From Opisthorchis felineus (Eukaryota; Platyhelminthes; Trematoda; Opisthorchiida; Opisthorchiidae): a stretch of DNA of 64,000 bases. A program made the translations under genes and the position numbers. The notes under the pieces were generated by a model. The model did no database searches. It was not told the DNA's origin and saw only the letters and a program-made list of their open reading frames with translations. The stretch lies in contig SJOL01004667.1 of assembly GCA_004794785.1 (NCBI GenBank), forward strand, positions 642,118 to 706,117, read 5' to 3'. The stretch's first letter is position 1, and the number at the start of each line of letters is the position of its first letter. This document shows positions 24,688 to 37,369 of this stretch, in pieces.

Positions 24688-25340
24688 GAGCACAATGTCA
24701 ACTTCAAAGAGTATTTAGGCGTTTGGCCAAGGTCAAACCATAGTTATATTTCAAACAAGAAAAAAAGAATACAGACGCGAAAAGGGACTAAAAAACGGGG
24801 AAGTCCGTCGTACACAAAGTGGATAAAAAAAGAGTCAACAGTAGTTTCTGTGAAATTATCCATCATGTATTTTCTTGTATTTACTTGAACAAAATGGCCG
24901 TCAGGGAAATCCTCCATCAAGGCACTCCAATGCCGACCATTAACTGCCACATTTATTGCTCTAAGCTGACTTTGAGGACAGTCGCATATATTGCTATCCT
25001 TGGTTCACCAGCGGTTTCGCAGAAAAAGAGATCCAATGTTGCTATTATCTGACCTAGTTCTACGTCTGGTAATCTTAAATGGAGTTAAACTTGGTTCTGC
25101 TTACCCAGCAGAAGTTGTATACTGATTATGGTCGAGTTTTGTTAATATACGTTGTGTACGAATGTGTTGTGTTGTTAGATTAGTGTGGCATGGTAAACTT
25201 GGATTCGAATGTATTGTGTGGAAACTAATGCCTAAGAACTACTTCAGGGCCTTCCGGTGGGTTATAGAGAATAGTTGCCGAAATCCGTTTAATTGGGTTT
25301 CAAGCAGAACAAAAAGTTGACATAACCTCGGGGAGTGTAG

Positions 25341-25400
25341 GTAATTGATGAGCCCGAAGAAGGGCGAAACCGGTCATGGGACTTCCAATGGTATTCAGCT
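25341..25400 (+). ncRNA. hammerhead-like ribozyme core, possibly decayed
   Basis: The order TTGATGA, then a four-base stem GCCC / GGGC closing the loop GAAGAA, then GAAAC, then ACC..GGTA reproduces the hammerhead catalytic core (CUGANGA, stem II, GAAA, stem III, UH) apart from U for the first conserved C. Stem I around it pairs poorly. Such minimal hammerheads are known in flatworm repeats and Penelope-like elements. Whether this copy can cleave is doubtful because of the C to U change. It may be the end of a repeat whose limits cannot be seen here. Confidence 0.4.
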
Positions 25401-25950
25401 ATCTCGTGAATGCGTTACGTCTATCACCCTAATCAGTTTGTCACAAAAAGGGTAGAAATGCACAATGGATCTGTCGATCTAAATTTGTTGGATCCATGGA
25501 AACTTCCATCAAACAGATATCCGTAAGCTGTTTGGAGGAGAAAATGTGAATCTATATGCACTCCGCTGGTGTTTGTGCACACCCTGTAGAGTTAGGCCGT
25601 CGGACGAAAGTGGGGAGGCCCGTTGAGGGCAACCACTCAACCTACGTATGACCGCATAACTATGAGTATCGATATTGGTTCTTTTTGTACCAAGGCGCAG
25701 GCATCGTCCGTTTCAGCGTCTGCAGGTTCCAGCTGAATATTTTAACAATATTTTATGGAGACAGAGATGGATAGCTCGACCGAAAAGTCGTAATTGGATG
25801 GCTACTAATCTGATATGATTGATGCTGAAGGCTGTGAGTAACATTCGTATGCATGTTGAAACACCTCTGCCATATATGCAATTATTATAAAATCTAAGTA
25901 GCTGGTGATACAGTCATCAATATCGTCCAGGGAGGTATCACTAAAATAAC

Positions 25951-26212
25951 CTATGGGACACTTAAGTGGTTCACCATCGACAAACTGTAGCTTAGGTTGC
26001 CGTGTTGTATGGTTGTTTTCATCACTGTCTCATGCTTGCTTTGCTGGCACTGTAGTATATTGTATTGTCTGGAACTTTGATTTAGTGCACTTAATTCTAC
26101 GTACATCGTATATGAATCTGAAAATGACTTCCCTTCACACTCCCAATATTTTGGAGTTTTGAGCATACGATAGTGTAAGATTTGACTTCTGGCCATCGTT
26201 TCACAGAACAAG
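25951..26212 (-). CDS. candidate terminal exon, Cys-x29-Cys family copy C
   Basis: On the - strand after CATTATTCAG, entering with one base and ending in TAG. It contains YWECEGKSFSDSY, then exactly 29 residues from that Cys to NILQC, the same spacing as at 135-418 and 10633-10875, each time after Glu-Cys and before a short hydrophobic-[RQ]-Cys motif. The third cysteine is missing: NLSYSLSMVN stands where copy B has NLITSQLCISN. This may be a divergent or decaying copy. It lies about 380 bases after CA2 exon 26588-26789 on the same strand. Function unknown. Confidence 0.38.
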
Positions 26213-26587
26213 CTGAATAATGAATAGGGCTTGTCAAGTATCTTATGTGTGGGGCTTTCACCAGGCTACCTATCCGACGCATTGTGAATCCTAAATTTTT
26301 GGTTGTCCATACTTCACTTGGCAACGGTTAGCCTACGCTAACGACTTTAAAACCAACCCCTCAGTTCACTCCGGCCTTAAATTCTCAGATTTACACCGAG
26401 TACAGGGTGTTCAGTTGGCTGTGCAGCCCGAAAGCTCACACCTTATTTGACAACGTCCATTGTAGGCGGGAGGTCCACTCACATAGTCCCACACGCAAGC
26501 AAATCCAGGAACCAAATTCATTCGACATCATTACTGAATGAAATGAACCGTGAGTACCATAATGACCATAATAACTGTCAAACGTAC

Positions 26588-26789
26588 CTGTGTGTCCATT
26601 GTTGAGTATATTATACAGCACGTTATTCGGATCAAAGCCGGGTGCAGCGACAAATTGAATGGGACCTAGCTGGGGGTCGTGGATGGCGTTCCTTATTTTC
26701 AGGTCAACTGGAGACTGGTAATGTCCCGAACATGAAGGAAAGCTTAAATTCCAGCTCGGTGAATCAGTGTATGACCATTCTGATGAAAA
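26588..26789 (-). CDS. alpha-carbonic anhydrase CA2, N-terminal domain exon
   Basis: A 202-nt exon on the - strand between CAGTCACACAG and GTACGT. It enters in phase 0 as FSSEWSYTDSPSWNLSFPSC, then SGHYQSPVDL, GPIQFV and ILNNGHT. These are the family's W.Y...W....C.G..QSP signature and the NNGH element with the proton-shuttle His64. The cysteine before the QSP motif would pair with the one after TTPP in exon 20192-20533, as in secreted or GPI-anchored CAs. A leader exon encoding the signal peptide should lie at higher coordinates but was not identified. The predicted mature part is about 300 residues, in the usual range. Confidence 0.93.
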
Positions 26790-29700
26790 CTGTGTGACTG
26801 GAATTTATACAAAATATAAACGCATCTGTTATAGCCCACTGGCTGTAAGCCCCACAAAATGCCTAGAATAATCACATGTTCTACGTCTTCAGAAGGCGAT
26901 ATCAAACGTAAATTATTTACTGAACTAGAAACGCAATGCTACTGAGGGGACCATTACCATTTACACTTAGTGCCAAGCTGAGAAAACCTTGCATCCATTT
27001 GCTGAGTCCATACCTGACAACTTTTCAGATGCCCAGCTTGTCTCACTTAACTGGAATTTCTACTACCTGGTCATCTCCAAACGACGAAGTCAATTCTTTT
27101 CAACCTCCTGTTAGGCCTGTTTGTTTCATTTGCATATTTTTACACATCTTACGAGAACCACCATCTCCAACTTGGACTTTAAATCTGGTGTTGTGTTCCA
27201 CAACTCATAAATTTAGTTCATCTATAGTTTAACAGCTTACCTTTCAGTTTGAAATTAAACTCGTCCGGACCTCGGTTCAATATTTATTTTATTGGCAATT
27301 TGAGTAAAAATACTTTATTTATCAGAATCTTTTAACCTTCTTCTACCTCTACCTCTTGCTGCACAAGTTGCCTGTATAAAGTGTTTCGGGCTGAAAGATT
27401 TCACGCAAAAATGAAGATCATGCCGGTGAAGATGGTTCCAACCTCTTCACGTAAACATACAGGATAGGAGGATGTTGAGTATATTTGGACAAGTTCAGTT
27501 CAACAACGGTCAGGGACTTATTCTGCCCCGAAACACTCTGCTGCAACATAGAGTTGCGACACACAGTTTTATATATTTCTCGCTTTTGGTGCTCATGTAC
27601 AATGCGGTATATAGTTGATTCATTGAGCCATGCAAACCTCACCCGACATCAACTGAAGCAACCTGGAAATTTAATAGTCGAATGACGACCGACACCCTAA
27701 TATGGTATTGCCTTATTGAATGCATTACAACAGGCAGGAAGCTGAACGCTTAAGTCACACTAAGGTTCTATCACGAATGGAGCGCAAAATGAGGTAAATT
27801 GTTGACGGCTTATAATCTTTAACCACTGCTGCTTTGGGATCCATGCCGAGGCATACATGCTAGGGAAGAAAATGCGCGCCGAAAGTGAAAAATTACAAAG
27901 GTTCATCGTCGGTATACTCGTTATTGCTGTGCACATGTTCCAGACATATCTGAGTGCCTTCGCGCCTGAGACTAATGATAAAGTTAATCGACGACAGTGC
28001 CCTTGTGCTAGCAAACGAATATAGATATCGTTGAAGTGGAGCTCTGTGTTGTCAAACTGGTCGGTTTAGCAGTTAGAAAAGTTGTTCTACAAAACCACAT
28101 TTTTTCATTTACCTTTCAGGCTCTACAAAATTGGCAGTACTAAGGCACTTACCTATCGAAAATGGAGCAGACCTAAGTCCACGACCATAAAAATGCTTTC
28201 TTTTCCTAAATCGTGACTTATGCTCCTTAAGTTCTAGACACGATTAGTTTTTGGTTATTTTGGCCTTCTACCTTGATACTGAGTTCCTCTAGAAGGATTG
28301 CCGCATCGCTGTTGAGTGAACGGACCCAACGTGAATGTTTTTGCACTTGTAGCTTGCTAGATGTATAGAGTTCTAATGTCGATTCAAAATGCCTCAGGTG
28401 TCGACAACAGTTCGTTCTGGACAAAGTCAGATGCGAAATCTCCTGCCCCAAGATTCGACATTGATTTCCATGATATTTATAATCACACTGGACCTTTTTG
28501 TGTTGATAGCTGATAGCGTGACAGCATTGAGGATCCCAATGCAGATACAATTGGTCTACAGTGATTTTCTGTCATCCAGCTTGATGAATCATAGGCATAA
28601 ATTTGTGAAATGTCGTCACTAATTAGAAAGTTATCATGTTCGTCATTTCGCGTCAACACCAGTCGAAAGTTAACCGATCACTAACTGACCCTAGTTCATG
28701 GCCGTTGTTTTATCTTTTGAATAACACATCCGTCGTGGAGCAATAACAGCAATTGAGGCATTCAGCAAGTTATTGAAGTCGCTGTAGTGTTAACTGATAT
28801 TACCCCACAGCGTCGCAGTGACTTGTCAGCCATCCGTGACTGCCACTTTCGTGTCCAATCCATTGATGTTCGCAGGATGCTTGCTCATTACTGAACCTTT
28901 TAATTTGACGGTCAAGAAATGGTAGGAAATATCAGCACTTTGAAAGCCTTTCGTTTTCGTTGTTCAAACCAACTGCGGCTGGACAATCCATTGCCTCAAA
29001 TTCTACTTGGTGATCCAGTTATCTTTGTTTCGCACACTGCAAGCACTACGCGGATATTTTTTCGCACACTTGGCCACGTCAAGGGTTGGTATTCTTCAAA
29101 CACCCTCCAAAGATATTACTCTGGATGATACCATCACGGGACAATCAGTCGTGAGAGCGAACGGTGGATAAAATTAATTTCACTGAATACATTTTTCGTC
29201 TTTTTCCTGTATGGTGTGCGGAGCTCATAAAACCCCCATTAGGACCTACTAAGAATAAATGTTTTAAAGTGAGGCACCATGCAATGCATTCGGATAGTTG
29301 TCTTGTGAAAATATTTGTCTTTTGCTTCGGGTTCACATGGTCACCTTTATATGGGCTTTTTCGTATGGACTTTTCCATAGAACATCTACTGGACGAGCCG
29401 GCATGAAAGCTACTTGCAAAGCTCGTCGAACAACTCAAGTGACATTTCCAAGCACCAGCAATTGCTCCAACTACGGGGCTGTCAACAACGGTACCCCAGG
29501 TCAACCACTCCTCAAGTTTGGTTCACCAGGCATTTATAAGTTCTATCAAAGCACGATAGGTAAATAATCCTTCTGATCCCTTCAGAATAGAAACTTTCAT
29601 CTATCGAGATCACTCAAAAGAACTGAAACGCCTCTTTCGCATAAGAGCACCTTAACAACGCCTTAATCTGACAAGTAGTTACCTATTTTGATTAATGAAA

Positions 29701-31729
29701 CTCGCTTTAGAGTAACCATATTTCATGGAGTTCCGTTCTAACAGAGGCTATTGGCATAGAGTCTGCAATTCACAGGAGAACAAATAGCTGAGGAAAAAAA
29801 CAGTCATGCATTTCGGGTTGTGAAATCCACACAATGACTTGTACTTTACAGTCTCAGATTTGTGAGCGGATTTTATCTTTAAAAGAAGGTAATAATACAA
29901 AAAATGTTTCTTATTTTTTAAGATGACATCAGCGATGTTTTGAGTAAACTACGATTGCAATCACTGGTTACCGGCTTTCGCTTGTATCCAGAACTCTGTG
30001 ATATCCTACATATTAATGGCATGCAAGTTTGCACAAAAGCTCCTGCGATGAGAAAAGAGATTGTTGTGTTTTTCGCTAAACATTTGTGCATAAAACGCTT
30101 TCCATCGTGGTTACCGTAGGCCGTTTTTTTTTAAAAAAAGATGAAGCTCATGTACGTTTGGTGTTATGGACAGTGATTTTTTTCTTGTTCGAATATTCTC
30201 TGCTGCACACGTGTGCCATGTGCACATTTCAGTGGTGTACCTAGTGGGCAACCGTGATAAATTATCCTTTCCCGAAAGTGACGCTCAACATTATATTAAT
30301 TTTTAGCTCGGGGAAATACGTATTTATGAGTACCTACCCGAATCAGGCTGAACAGAAGCCAACAAGCCCATTAGAATGCAGCACTGGAGTTGAATTGACA
30401 GCATATTCTCCGTAAATGTTCTGAAAGCAGAGGGCATGTGGGTGGAAGTAAGATACGAATGAAAAACAGCATTTAACTGAGGATACCTGTAGATGTTTCC
30501 AAAGTAACAAAGCCTGCTTCAAGCGATAGCTCATACTGATAATTTATTTGAAATTAGACCAAAATCACATGCGACTATTATGAACAGCCACTGTTACAAA
30601 CATATAGCGAGAAACTGAACGGTACTTAGTCAAATCGAATACATAGCTGTCAAAACCATTCTGTCAAACAGAATTACTCTTAATTCAGTATTGTTTCAAG
30701 GGTTGCAAATGCTTCCTCTGAATACGCAGTTCTCACTACTTAGTCTTTTTCTAATATCGATATTAGGTATCCAGCATATTTGAGTGGTCATATTTTGTAG
30801 CGCTTTGGATAACGCACATCCCGGAGTTGGGGGCATGCTCATAATTACAATGAATTACGAACGATTCTGTGCAAAATCCATTCAGTCGCTTTAGATAACA
30901 TTCACATATAAACACCCTGAGCCGCTTCTTCATTACGATTGGTAAGTCGTTCAGTAAAAGTGAGTAAAATAACTATTTTTGAAAACATACCTTGGCCTAC
31001 TTCAAAGCTTATAATACACTCATTGTCTACCCTTGGGGAAAAACTAGTAGCGAGAAGAATTTCGAGTGCTTTCAGCTGTCGATATTTGATACAATAGAGG
31101 AAATTTTTATTACCCCATTCTAAGTTTAACCAAAATATTCAGCAAATCGTTGCATGCTTGTGTAAAATTGAGGTGTTTGTTTAAAAACTGAAGTTTGTGG
31201 GAACAAAATTCCCAGCCAGAATATTCGTGTTCTTCATCTTGCGGTTAGTATCAATGAAATTACGTAGCGAAACCAACATTTTACAAGCTGCGTTGCGCTT
31301 CTTATGTAAGCATTAAGCGTTCCAGTTTGACTGCCGATTCTCCTCTGTGAAAAGGTATTCATTCTTTGGTCATATCATTTGAGAGTGAAAAGTTGTGCAC
31401 AGCAGTATAGGTCAGGATTTCTCTGGGACTTCATGGGATGAGTACTGCTGGTGATTTCCAATGAAGGTAAAAGGGTTGCACAGTGCCACTCGGTTTCCCC
31501 GTATGCAATAACTTCATTTACTTGATGATACCTTGACTGAAGTTCATCACACCCTATACTACCAATAAACAATAATTAACTCAGAAGGAAGGATATTTCC
31601 CACACAGAGAGAGCCCTCGATTGGAGGAGCGGTCAACTGAGGGACCAGGCAAATAGTGAACAGGTAAAGTGAATCCAGTTGGTGGAGGATAAAGGGCGCT
31701 ACATCCTGTCTCAGTGTAAATCAATCGCA
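26790..31729. other. no supported gene
   Basis: The CA2 promoter and leader exon probably lie here or further right, but no signal-peptide frame with a phase-0 donor was convincing. Open frames at 28227-28550 (-) and 28919-29567 (+) have some cysteine-bearing protein character without partner exons. Confidence 0.4.
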
Positions 31730-31830
31730 CTACTGATCAAGGTCGAACGATTTAAGGTCCATACACTAACCGGGAGGTCGGGGGTACGAACCTCTTCATT
31801 GAGTCGTTTGTGAGCTATGGTCTGCTCTTT
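31730..31830 (+). repeat. tRNA-headed SINE-like fragment
   Basis: Contains ACCGGGAGGTCGGGGGTACG, then AACCTC, a degraded pol III box B (GGTTCGAANCC) in the tRNA anticodon/T-arm arrangement. The same core occurs at 49331, 33905 and (-) 56801. Box A is poorly preserved. Element ends not determined. Confidence 0.45.
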
Positions 31831-33665
31831 GTTTTTTCCATCACAACTTAAACAGCTTCACCTTACGTATGTGCGTTTTTTCATAAACTGACTTCATTCA
31901 CAGAGTGATTTTGTCATTTATGCCGTTGAAAGTTTGTGTGACACCGGACTTGCCGGGCATAGTAGAAATTGTTTGTAAGATCCTGAATTGCCTTACTGGA
32001 TTTCTATCATTTATTAATATTTTGAACTATCCCTTTTGCGAAATTGGATGAATGATAGCATTTTAGTTCGTGACCACAGATAAATATGGCAAAAATATCT
32101 GCTTTAGCGTGGCAAGTTGAACGTTAACTCACTTTATTCTGGAGAAACTTATTGCAATATAAATGCAAGCTGCGTCCAGTCGAAAGCACTATGCTTTCTA
32201 TGATGCAAGTTTCTGCAGCCACCCTCTCTCTCTAACGCTGTAGTGAGGGACACATTGTTCTGGTGAAAAAATTAAGGTTACACAGCTGTTGCCAACCTCA
32301 CTCGGCCTAGTTTTCAAAATCTTCCATCTTGAGAGTTTCCTGTTAGGCACCGGTCTGTGCAACCAATAACCACGGAAAGCCTCACTCATGCGCAGCTAAA
32401 GCCCATTAATGAAATATGCACACTTGTTGCAGCACGACTGTGATAGTTCCTCATTTGCGGAGCTCATAAATTGATCTTCATTACTGTTCCTGTTATACGG
32501 TCTCTTTCGGGAAGATTCGACTCATTGGACTTCGGTTGATTGTTGAACCCCATTCCGCTCTCTCATGACTGACTGGGTATCATCGTGGTTAGCTTACAAT
32601 TATACCGGACAAATCCTGTTTCCAACACTATTAATACTATTTTGACTCTGACCAAATGAGTCGTAACAACTTCAAATTAACCAAAACACAGTCAGCCATG
32701 ATATGAGTACTGTGAGTAAATTTAAATTCACGCGCTGACAGCCACCGTGTTGTGTTTCATTCAAGTTGATAAATCAGATTGTCGGAAATGATGCGATGAG
32801 GTGTCACGTGTTTTACAGCTATCGAAACAGAAACACAGTGCTACAGAAACATTTCTTCCCGCACACCAAGCTGGCCAAACCCACAAACTATGGTGTCAAA
32901 TGAGATATGAAATCATCTTGCATTTCATATTTTGCATTGATAAAAAAAGCCAACTGCCGTTGGCCCCTCATAGAGGCTGATGCAGCCGTTAACTTTTTCG
33001 AAGTTTTTTCTTGATAAAAAACCTTTCTTGTATTCTTGACTTTCTCTCCAAAAGTAGTCAATAGTACTATAATTATTTTTATACCTTCAGTCACTGTGAA
33101 CGGATTCAATCAGTCGTTGGGGCTAAAACGAGCAACTAATGTTCAGAAATGCAAGATTCAGACAGCTTTGATGAACAAAGCGGTCTTCTATGAAGAACAA
33201 CACCGTATTTTGCATAGACGTAACAGAAATGGAAGAAACTGTAGATGGTCTACCGCAAAACGAAGTCCAAATTTGCACTCGGTTTGATCCTGCTCTTCAG
33301 CAACACTAGGATGAGAATACCGACAATTTTGTATGAAAACCAAGCATCCTGGAATACAATAGCCCAATCTGTTAGAGCTCTAAATACGCACGGGGACATC
33401 CAATTGCCACTGCATCATTTGGCAACCAGAATGTGAAGTTTTAGCAAGATTCAGTGAATCAGTTAGTGACAAAGCCGTATTTAATGCCAAGTTTGAGAAT
33501 TGTGCTTCTTGACGAAAACCGCTAAACAGAACGCAGGAAAATAAACCTTGGTTTCATTCTGAAGTATTCTTCCTTTTCTAGAAATGCGTACCCACATAAG
33601 TTGATCATAAAAGTTAAAGATCACAAATCGCAAACCTAAAATTAACGAACGAAAATTTTCGCCCC

Positions 33666-33909
33666 ATGATTTTTAGTGGAAAAACAAACAGTGTTACCTT
33701 AGCGTGCACTATAGTGATTCAGTTACTTTGCCTGATGGTTCGCTCAGTTCCGTCTAGGAGTATTTTCGCTCCAAATATGGTTATATTTCGTCGTAACTTG
33801 AACCAATCGCATACGATAAGACGTCGGCCAATCAGTAATCTGAGTCGCATTAGCCAGGGAGATTCAGTGGACAGTTCACAAGGTCACATGAGAGCTTATC
33901 TCGGAGAGG
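33666..33909 (+). CDS. possible first exon with signal peptide
   Basis: ATG opens MIFSGKTNSV followed by the hydrophobic core TLACTIVIQLLCLMV and a polar RSVPS, a good signal-peptide layout. A basic stretch with RRRP follows, and the frame reaches GGAGAG before a GTACGA donor in phase 0. It could be a secreted peptide precursor. No partner exon was found, and a tRNA-like core starts in the same place, so chance is a real alternative. Confidence 0.25.
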
Positions 33910-33970
33910 TACGAAAGCCGTCGGTCAATAACCTCGATATAATGACCGGGAGGCGAGTTTAAATTCTTTT
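33905..33970 (+). repeat. degraded tRNA-headed SINE-like fragment
   Basis: ATGACCGGGAGGCGAGTTTA followed by AATTC resembles the box B region of the other SINE-like heads in the window. Weaker than the copies at 31.7, 49.3 and 56.8 kb. Confidence 0.28.
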
Positions 33971-36172
33971 AGCAAGTGCCACAGTCATCCAACAATAAAC
34001 GTACAGAAACTTAGTTCTACCGGGTGAGACAAGCTGATCATGGCACTTCGTGTAAGGTCGGACAGAAAAATCACTTGACCCCATGTTTTCAAAAACTGCC
34101 ACCATCGTGACCTGAATGGTGCACTTTTCACACAAAGCTAGTTAAACAGATAACAATTACATAAGTACTGCGACGTCCCTGTTACCATCTCTTCAAAGGG
34201 TCTGTTTTGATTGCTTTCTTTATAAACCTTCCTCGGCATGTTCTCTATTAGCCTTTTAATTCCCTCATGACCAAACCTTTAAACTTCATGCTTTACCACG
34301 GTAACCAAATCAAGTCACGTTTACAGGTCCTAGCACTATTGTACACTCGGTCCTCATATGTGCCCCAAGTCAGGAAGCCTGACCACAATGCCTGAAATAA
34401 AAGTGACACTTCTAATTAAGAATGTAATAGAGTTAGCTTTTAATCTGCACATTTTATTGTCACTTGGTTGCTTCTGGGTAAAAACGACTTGATCCACTTA
34501 ACTGACGTGATTCACCTAATTCTGAAATCTAATCTACTGCAATCATCTTACCAAGGAGGCATCTTTGGGATCTTGTCAAACTCTTTTATTTTGATCAGTT
34601 TCAAGCTTGATGGTGTCACCTTTGCGTCACGGATCGAAGATTTTGCCATCAGAAGTTAAGAACCACCAATTGGCAACATCAAAGTGCAGTTACCTGGTTT
34701 TAGTTCAGCTAGTTTGTCTCTCCATTCAGTTGCATCCGGGGAGCACTCGTCGCATTCTTACAAGAACTGATTACAACCAATTAGGTCATTCACGACGCAG
34801 TAGTATGTTAGTATTTGTGGCATTTTGGCTTCCCGAACTGGAAGAAGCTGCCTTAAACTGACTACATTGCCTATTATTTTCATTCAATTTCAAGATATCA
34901 AGTGCCAACAGAAAGCATGGTTCATTCTGTACATGCAAGTCTGCTTGTTGTTAAGTACGTAGAATTGTTTCACTAGACGTGAATACAGAGAGAAGCTTTA
35001 TGAAGCAGTAGCTTGGAGATCTATATTCTGGATGTTTTCTTCTATAAAAGACATTAGAATTGCATGCCACTGGCATTCTGTCCCGATGTTAGTTCTATTC
35101 TTATGATCATCTATTCAGGTAGACGCTGAGCATTGAAGTTACGAAGGGATCCGTTTGTATTTGTTTTCCTATTTTCAGATTAAGCCTAGTTGTTCCGCTG
35201 GATGACTTGAGAAACTCAACCACCGAGGTTAAAAATTTGTGTGCCAGCGAGCTTTATTGTTAATAGCATCCGGATATGTATGGCAAGATACGTGTGATTG
35301 ATTACAGGCCGCATTTTGTGTCAAACAGCAATCGCCAGATGTTTACCTTCAGGCATCGGTCAAAAGTAGGCATGCTTACTAACTACATGATTGACTTCTC
35401 CACAAAGTTTTGGTTTGTAGTGTTTTGGCATTGAAATCTTCTGGATAAAAATCAAATATTGGCTTCTTCCCTGTGTGTTACTCTCAGCCTTGGGGAAATG
35501 CGGACTACAAGTAAAACGTGCGTGGTGACTGAGGGATCGGACGGCCCTTCAGATTCATGGGGTGCACTCTGCTGAAGAATTCCCATACAGAAGACACCGT
35601 TGTACACTGCTTATCAGCTTTCGGATATTGACATATTTCACTTGTAGCACCAAAACACTTCTTGTCGTGGGCGTTAAAGTCGATAGGATAATCAACGGTA
35701 TCGTCCATAAAAGAGATACAATCTTTTGTATTACTTTTATCCTAGTTCTGGAATAGACGTGAAGAGACCGTCGCCAGTGATCAAACAAAAGGCCTCAGAA
35801 GTGATAGAGTTTACCACCAAATTACTTGTCAGTGCTGAAAACATGTACTCCGAATCCGAATTACTTCTATTGACCACCTACCAGTTGATTTCCGCGTAGT
35901 TTCGCGTAGAAGCCTTCCGGGGTGATAGAACCTGGAGAAAAAGGCCTTTTCTCTTTACTCACAATGATGTACGGTGTATAATTAGTTGGAAAGCTGAAGA
36001 CTTTCATATGAATTTTAAGCAAAGCAAATCGTAGACCAGGTCAATTTTAGTACACCCTTATGCAGGCTAAACTTTACCTGGTGTTCCGACTTCGAAAAAT
36101 CCAGTTTCATTCCACTTTGTTTCACCCACTGGGATGCCACTGCTTGCGAGCTGAAAGACCACATTGTCCCAG
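33971..36172. other. no supported gene
   Basis: An open - strand frame at 35505-35708 with content NAHDKKCFGATSEIC has protein-like composition, but no acceptor fits it and a second frame overlaps it. Confidence 0.4.
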
Positions 36173-36348
36173 AATCTTAAGATGATTGTTTCTGATATTC
36201 TTCTTAGCGAACAGTTAGAAATCACAGTAGAAACTACAAAAGATCTTGCATTTCCAGGTCAAGTGGTGTTACAAAGTACAACTGTGAGAGTTCGAACCTT
36301 AATCAGGACAGGTTGCACAACGGGGTTTTTGTTCATTGAAAGTTCCAA
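36173..36348 (+). CDS. candidate exon of a secreted-type gene
   Basis: Opens in phase 0 after CATTGTCCCAG and ends with two bases of a codon before GTATTC. It encodes EQLEITVETTKDL, GQVVLQSTTVRVRTL and TGCTTGFLF, alternating hydrophobic residues as in a beta-sandwich. The exit phase matches the exon at 37370, which enters with one base. Family not recognised. Confidence 0.35.
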
Positions 36349-37369
36349 GTATTCTCTGTGTTGACCGTCGCAGAACCAATATCAAGTGCTACTTGTCGAC
36401 CATTAACTTTAAGGCAGGGATGAAGATCTCATGTTCGGACAGTAGAACACATAAAATGATTTCATCCTAAAGTACAAGGTGAAAGTAAAATAGTACGATA
36501 TAATCAAGGATAAGACCAAATAGCCTAAAATGAATGCAGAAAACATCAGCAATATCGTGCACAAATATTATATCGGAACAAAACACTGGAACTGCTCACT
36601 GAAATGTGTAAACTGTTTATAGAAGAGAAATGCTAGTTTCGTTTGAAGAAACCTCAAGCAAGTGAACGGGGTGTCCAGAGGTAACAGCCCTACACTTCGG
36701 AACGGATGGTCACTTGTCCAGTCACGTCGTCCCACCCGACGAGTTTCAATGAGGACAAAGTGTTCGTATGACTTAGCTCTTAGGAATCGGACTACAACGT
36801 TTCCCTACGCAATAGTTTGGCTACAGTTGAACGTGGCTGATCGGAAGACTTATTTGAGGCTCACCTATGATATACCCACACATCTGAATGATAGTCAATC
36901 ACATTCCAGCAAATATCACCAGCTGGCGAGATACTGATAGATTGCCTAATTTCATGGAATTTATTTAATTTAAGAATAGTTTCTTGCACAAAATCAAGTG
37001 ATTTCTCCTGAGAAGCTCGTGATATAGTCACGATAAACTACTGTTTTGAACATCAAACAATTAATCTGTATGACCCGGGTTGGGTGGGGTGAAAGAGACT
37101 AGGTTTGAAGCGTCACAAGTTGGCTTTCATGCTTGTCTTCCTCACTTTCAAAGAAGGGAGCCGCTTATAAAATTACTATATCACAATGTGAGAACATTTC
37201 ATTTGTCCAAAGCCTTTCGTTTGTTACCATCATGCATCACATAACAACCCTGATTTTTCGAGGTAGGATCCATCCAATGTTTTAATACCGATATAGCACC
37301 CACATGTAAGATTTCAGGCTTCTTTACATGCCGCACCTCTCAAGCTATCAGAACATTTCCATTCTTTAG

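Larger units (their letters stand above)
22284..26587 (-). other. CA2 large intron, 4304 nt, with other candidate genes inside
   Basis: The intron lies between the NNGH exon and the HFHW exon. It appears to host a + strand two-exon gene (23983-24687), a hammerhead-like motif (25341-25400) and a - strand family exon (25951-26212). An open - strand frame at 23370-23541 with acceptor ACATTCCAG and content VDACRTSLVGVNIILESN could be a further exon, but stands alone. Confidence 0.7.

Noticed and set aside
36662..36937. + strand frame containing KCSYDLALRNR as an exon of the 36 kb gene
   Set aside because: No donor with a fitting phase; it would break the good junction between 36348 and 37370.
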